Shown piece after piece: positions 5,431-7,661 of a stretch of DNA of 7,661 bases. Position numbers and translations under genes: made by a program. The first letter of the stretch is position 1, and each line of letters opens with the position of its first letter. Under the pieces are notes generated by a model. That model saw only the letters and a program-made list of their open reading frames with translations. It made no database searches and was not told where the DNA came from. Source of the DNA: an uncultured Bacilli bacterium (GTDB lineage Bacteria; Bacillota_I; Bacilli_A; RF39; UBA660); NCBI GenBank assembly GCA_947623845.1, contig CANQHM010000052.1, forward strand, positions 1 to 7,661, written 5' to 3'.

Positions 5431-5857
5431 TAAAGATCACCGCCAATAAGGTAAGGATGTAAGCACTAATTACCCCATAGATAATAACACTACCGGCTAA
5501 TTTAAAGATATTAGCTCCTAAACCAGTAATTAAACCATCTTGTTTATAATCCATCGCTGCACTAGTTACAGAATGGGCAAAACCCGTGATAGGAACAATT
5601 AAACCACAACGAAATTTAGTCACCCATTTATCAAAGATACACATACTAGTTAAGAATGAAGCGATTAAGACTAAGATAATAATAGTCCAAATAATACTAG
5701 TTTTAGAACTTATATCAAACATCATAAGTATTTGATAAATAAAGACACTTATAAATCCTACTATTCCACCAGATATGAAAGCTATTAAAGCATTTTCAAT
5801 TTTATTATCCTTAGGAGTATATTTTTTAACTAATTTTTGATATTCTTCTTTTTTCAT
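5423..5857 (-). CDS. spoVAC: Stage V sporulation protein AC (SpoVAC)
   Basis: A 144-residue integral membrane protein with hydrophobic segments at about 24-46, 54-74, 84-100 and 119-142. It carries the hallmark stretch VPITGFAHSVTSAAMDYKQ at 88-106, followed by DGLITGLG. In Bacillus SpoVAC acts as a mechanosensitive channel in the SpoVA complex that moves dipicolinic acid across the spore inner membrane. ATG 5857 is preferred: GGAGG at 5863-5867 lies five bases upstream. The longer reading from GTG 5869 would put the SD site inside the gene. It is the first gene of a three-gene operon; spoVAA, AB and AF are not present, as in clostridia such as C. difficile that carry only AC, AD and AE. A SigG-like promoter lies directly upstream. 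Confidence 0.94.
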   Translation of the reverse strand: MKKEEYQKLVKKYTPKDNKIENALIAFISGGIVGFISVFIYQILMMFDISSKTSIIWTIIILVLIASFLTSMCIFDKWVTKFRCGLIVPITGFAHSVTSAAMDYKQDGLITGLGANIFKLAGSVIIYGVISAYILTLLAVIFNV

Positions 5858-5872
5858 ATAATCCTCCACTTA

Positions 5873-5902
5873 TATTATGGGGACTTTATTTAGATTTTAT
5901 AC
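5873..5902 (-). promoter_or_regulatory. SigG-type forespore promoter of the spoVA operon
   Basis: On the minus strand GTATA (5902-5898), an 18-base spacer and CATAATA (5879-5873) match the Bacillus SigG consensus (GnATR, 18 bases, CATnnTA) at every specified position. spoVA is SigG-controlled in B. subtilis. The weak point is the very short leader: the start site would fall at or just before the GGAGG at 5867. Confidence 0.55.
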
Positions 5903-5905
5903 AAT

Positions 5906-5934
5906 TTGACAATTTAGGTAATTTGTAGTAGGAT
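5906..5934 (+). promoter_or_regulatory. SigA-like promoter of the divergent gene at 5964
   Basis: TTGACA (5906-5911) is a perfect -35; 17 bases on lies TAGGAT (5929-5934), four of six matches to the -10 consensus. Transcription would start near 5941. It is back to back with the spoVA promoter, the two -35 elements being three bases apart. Confidence 0.5.
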
Positions 5935-5963
5935 ATACCTTACTAAAAAAGGGGGATTTTTTT

Positions 5964-6791
5964 ATGAATAAGAATGATATTAGGGATGTATCACTAGTTT
6001 TTGTAAGTTTGGTTTTATCAGCAGGAATGATTGCTATAACACCACATGATCGAAGTAAATTACCAGGTTATAATAAAGATACTACTACGAGTATGGGAGA
6101 TGATGATTTAGATAGTGCTAATACCATAGGTGATAATAATAACTATCAACAAAATGTAGAAGTATTTCAACCAACTCTAAGTGGAACAGTATTTGAAAGT
6201 AGTGATATTATTACAACTGGTGATATTAATCCTTATGATTTATTTATTAATAATATAAATACGAATTTTAGTTATAATGCTAATACGAAAACTTTAAATA
6301 AATTAGTTAAAAGTTTAGATCCTAAAAGTGAAGCATATACTAGTGCTAGTAAAATAATTCTTGATAAAATATTAAGTGATGCTACTTATAATGTTAAAAA
6401 TGATAAAAATTTTATTTATGCAAAATCTCAAAATAGTGATATAGCGATTGCTTTAAATACGTCGATTAATCACGAAGGAATTACCATTTACAATGCTTAT
6501 AATAGTATAGCTTATTATAATTTTATACATAATAGTTCATTAAATAGATATATTTTAAATTTGTTTAATGAAAATGTTAGGTTAGAATATAAACCTAATA
6601 TGGGTGTATTAACCATTTTTGGTAATCGATTAAGCGAAGAGTTTACAATACCTTATGATAAACAATCTTTAGTAGAACAACAATTATTCTTAGATTATAA
6701 AAATCAAGCAACTCTTAATGACATTATTAGTCATATGGCGTTAATACTTAGTTATGATGTAGATGAAGCTCAAAAACTAGTTTTAAAATAA
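5964..6791 (+). CDS. Unknown exported or membrane-anchored protein beside spoVA
   Basis: I do not recognise this 275-residue protein. Residues 9-25 (SLVFVSLVLSAGMIAI) form one hydrophobic segment near the N-terminus, followed by a low-complexity linker rich in Asp, Asn, Thr and Ser (about 30-75) and a globular part from about 85 to 275. There is no lipobox cysteine, and the protein has no cysteine at all. It is very rich in Asn, Tyr and Ile. ATG 5964 follows AAGGGGGA with a spacer of about seven T. It is transcribed away from the spoVA operon and its TAA ends at the base before the end of the converging sigma-factor gene, with no gap. Its position between a sporulation-type sigma gene and spoVA suggests a role in the spore or forespore envelope, but this is only context. 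Confidence 0.8.
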   Translation: MNKNDIRDVSLVFVSLVLSAGMIAITPHDRSKLPGYNKDTTTSMGDDDLDSANTIGDNNNYQQNVEVFQPTLSGTVFESSDIITTGDINPYDLFINNINTNFSYNANTKTLNKLVKSLDPKSEAYTSASKIILDKILSDATYNVKNDKNFIYAKSQNSDIAIALNTSINHEGITIYNAYNSIAYYNFIHNSSLNRYILNLFNENVRLEYKPNMGVLTIFGNRLSEEFTIPYDKQSLVEQQLFLDYKNQATLNDIISHMALILSYDVDEAQKLVLK

Positions 6792-7460
6792 TTAATTAGT
6801 AAAGTAATCTTTCATTTTACTTAAGCTTCGTTTTTCATATCTTGAAACAGTTACTTGGGATAACCCGAGTTTTTCAGCAACTTCACTTTGGGTATAATCA
6901 TTAAAATAACGATATCTAATAATATTTTGTTCATCAGGAGAAAGAGTTTCAATACTATTTTGTAAATCAATTTTAGTAGTTAATGGAAGAGATTCATTAC
7001 TGGCAATGGTGTCGATAAGGGCATCATTTTCTTCGTTGATATAATTTAAACTTAAAGCTTCTTTAGAAGTATTAATAACATTAGCAATTAGTAATTCATC
7101 CATTTCTAAAAAGTCTGCTAGTTCTTTAGTCGTAGGAATTTTTCCTTTTATTTGGGTAAGACGTTCTTTAGCATAGTTAATGGCTTTTAAAATCTTTCTA
7201 CCTTCCCTATTTTGATTAATGTTTTTAGAAGAAGCTTGTAAGGCATACATTTCACCATAGATATATGTCCAAGCATAAGTAGAAAATTTACAATTTTTAT
7301 TTTCTTGATAGTTTTTTAGAGCTTCTAAAACACCCATAACTCCTGCTTGATATAAATCACTTTTAGGAACACCATAAAATTTTTTCATAATATCATAAAT
7401 CATATTATGACATATCTTAATGGCTTGTAATTCTTTTAAATTTAAATTATCAGTTATCAT
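6792..7460 (-). CDS. SigF/SigG-type RNA polymerase sigma factor
   Basis: A 222-residue sigma-70 family protein without region 1. Region 2 covers about 17-77 with DLYQAGVMGVLEALKNY at 35-51 and KFSTYAWTYIYGE at 58-70; region 3 about 84-140; region 4 about 170-218 with the helix-turn-helix QSEVAEKLGLSQVTVSRYEK at 191-210. The GLSQVxVSR helix and the FSTYA block are typical of the SigB/SigF/SigG group, and nearness to spoVA favours a sporulation sigma. Whether it is SigF or SigG cannot be settled: spoIIAA/AB, which precede sigF in Bacillus, are absent, and the region after KFSTYA is diverged. It is shorter than the roughly 255-260 residues of the Bacillus proteins. ATG 7460 has AGGTGAT four bases upstream; a GTG at 7469 would lie inside that SD site and is rejected. 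Confidence 0.85.
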   Translation of the reverse strand: MITDNLNLKELQAIKICHNMIYDIMKKFYGVPKSDLYQAGVMGVLEALKNYQENKNCKFSTYAWTYIYGEMYALQASSKNINQNREGRKILKAINYAKERLTQIKGKIPTTKELADFLEMDELLIANVINTSKEALSLNYINEENDALIDTIASNESLPLTTKIDLQNSIETLSPDEQNIIRYRYFNDYTQSEVAEKLGLSQVTVSRYEKRSLSKMKDYFTN

Positions 7461-7480
7461 TATAATCACCTGTTACATTT

Positions 7481-7510
7481 ATAATATAGAGCAAAAAAAA
7501 GAATTGTTAA
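7481..7510 (-). promoter_or_regulatory. Possible promoter of the sigma-factor gene
   Basis: On the minus strand TTAACA (7510-7505) and TATTAT (7486-7481) are 18 bases apart, the spacer holding a run of eight T. Each hexamer has one mismatch to the SigA consensus, but AT-rich DNA produces such matches easily. I saw no convincing SigH site, which controls the spoIIA operon in Bacillus. Confidence 0.35.
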
Positions 7511-7581
7511 ACAGTTTCGACACCGAATAACAAAACTTCTAATTATGAAACATTTTTTTGAAAAATAGATAATATATAATG

Positions 7582-7610
7582 TTGCCATTTAGTAAAAAAG
7601 TTATTATAAT
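7582..7610 (+). promoter_or_regulatory. SigA-type promoter of the gene starting at 7634
   Basis: TTGCCA (7582-7587), a 17-base spacer and a perfect TATAAT (7605-7610) place a start site near 7617, about 17 bases before the ATG at 7634. It is divergent from the sigma-factor gene. Confidence 0.65.
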
Positions 7611-7633
7611 TAAGATAGAAAGTTGGTGAAAAT

Positions 7634-7661
7634 ATGACTAAGAAAGTTAATAAGAAAGCAA
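7634..7661 (+). CDS. Start of an unidentified gene, cut by the window end
   Basis: Only the first nine codons are present (MTKKVNKKA), opened by ATG 7634 with GGTGA at 7625-7629 as a suitably spaced SD site and a strong promoter upstream. The visible residues are basic, as in a cytoplasmic tail before a membrane segment or in a ribosomal or nucleic-acid-binding protein. Nothing more can be said. Confidence 0.55.

Noticed and set aside
5423..5869. GTG start for spoVAC at 5869
   Set aside because: It would place the GGAGG site within the coding region; ATG 5857 has that site at correct spacing.
6773..6784. Palindrome AAAACTAGTTTT at the end of the 5964 gene as a bidirectional terminator
   Set aside because: It has no loop and no following T-run of useful length, and short AT palindromes are expected by chance here.
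6792..7469. GTG start for the sigma factor at 7469
   Set aside because: The GTG is part of the AGGTGAT ribosome binding site for ATG 7460.

Overview
The window looks like chromosomal DNA from a very AT-rich, spore-forming member of the Firmicutes (Bacillota), probably one of the uncultured gut Bacilli lineages. The base composition, strong Shine-Dalgarno sites matching the Bacilli anti-SD (GGAGG, GGTGAT), a spoVAC-spoVAD-spoVAE operon and a SigF/SigG-type sigma factor all point that way. TGA is used as a stop (end of spoVAD) and tryptophans are coded by TGG, so the standard bacterial code applies. The lineage is an inference from composition and gene families.

Layout. Positions 1-4080 hold two tandem paralogous genes, both on the minus strand (142-1902 and 2194-3966). 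Each encodes a large N-terminally membrane-anchored extracellular protein. Its C-terminal half resembles the formylglycine-generating-enzyme (FGE)/C-type-lectin fold, but the catalytic cysteine motif is missing. The last ~73 residues differ at more than half of positions without any gap, while a central 170-residue block is about 94% identical. Each gene has its own terminator. The right-hand gene has an ordinary promoter whose spacer is filled by a perfect 10-bp-arm inverted repeat. The left-hand gene has a promoter whose -35 (TTGAC) and -10 (TATAAT) are separated by an uninterrupted run of 11 G, the arrangement of a phase-variable promoter. The same module (a 27-bp box, then TTGAC followed by G) reappears at the left edge, cut off by the window, so a further gene under the same kind of switch probably lies to the left.

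Positions 4095-5902 hold the three-gene spoVA operon on the minus strand. It has tightly overlapping genes, a terminator built into the end of spoVAE, and a good match to a forespore SigG promoter in front of spoVAC. The SpoVA proteins move dipicolinic acid into the developing spore and release it at germination.

Positions 5906-6791 hold a plus-strand gene of unknown function for a membrane-anchored exported protein. It is divergent from spoVA and ends exactly where the converging sigma-factor gene (6792-7460, minus) ends. Closeness of a SigF/SigG-type sigma gene to spoVA recalls the Bacillus spoIIA-spoVA neighbourhood, but the anti-sigma genes spoIIAA/AB are absent here. At 7634 a new plus-strand gene begins behind a good promoter and runs off the window.

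The most noteworthy signal is the surface-protein array: phase-variable promoters combined with a C-lectin-like variable tip and homogenised central segments, apparently a combined ON/OFF and sequence-diversification system. No reverse transcriptase, template repeat or Avd gene is present in the window, so a link to a diversity-generating retroelement is a hypothesis only.
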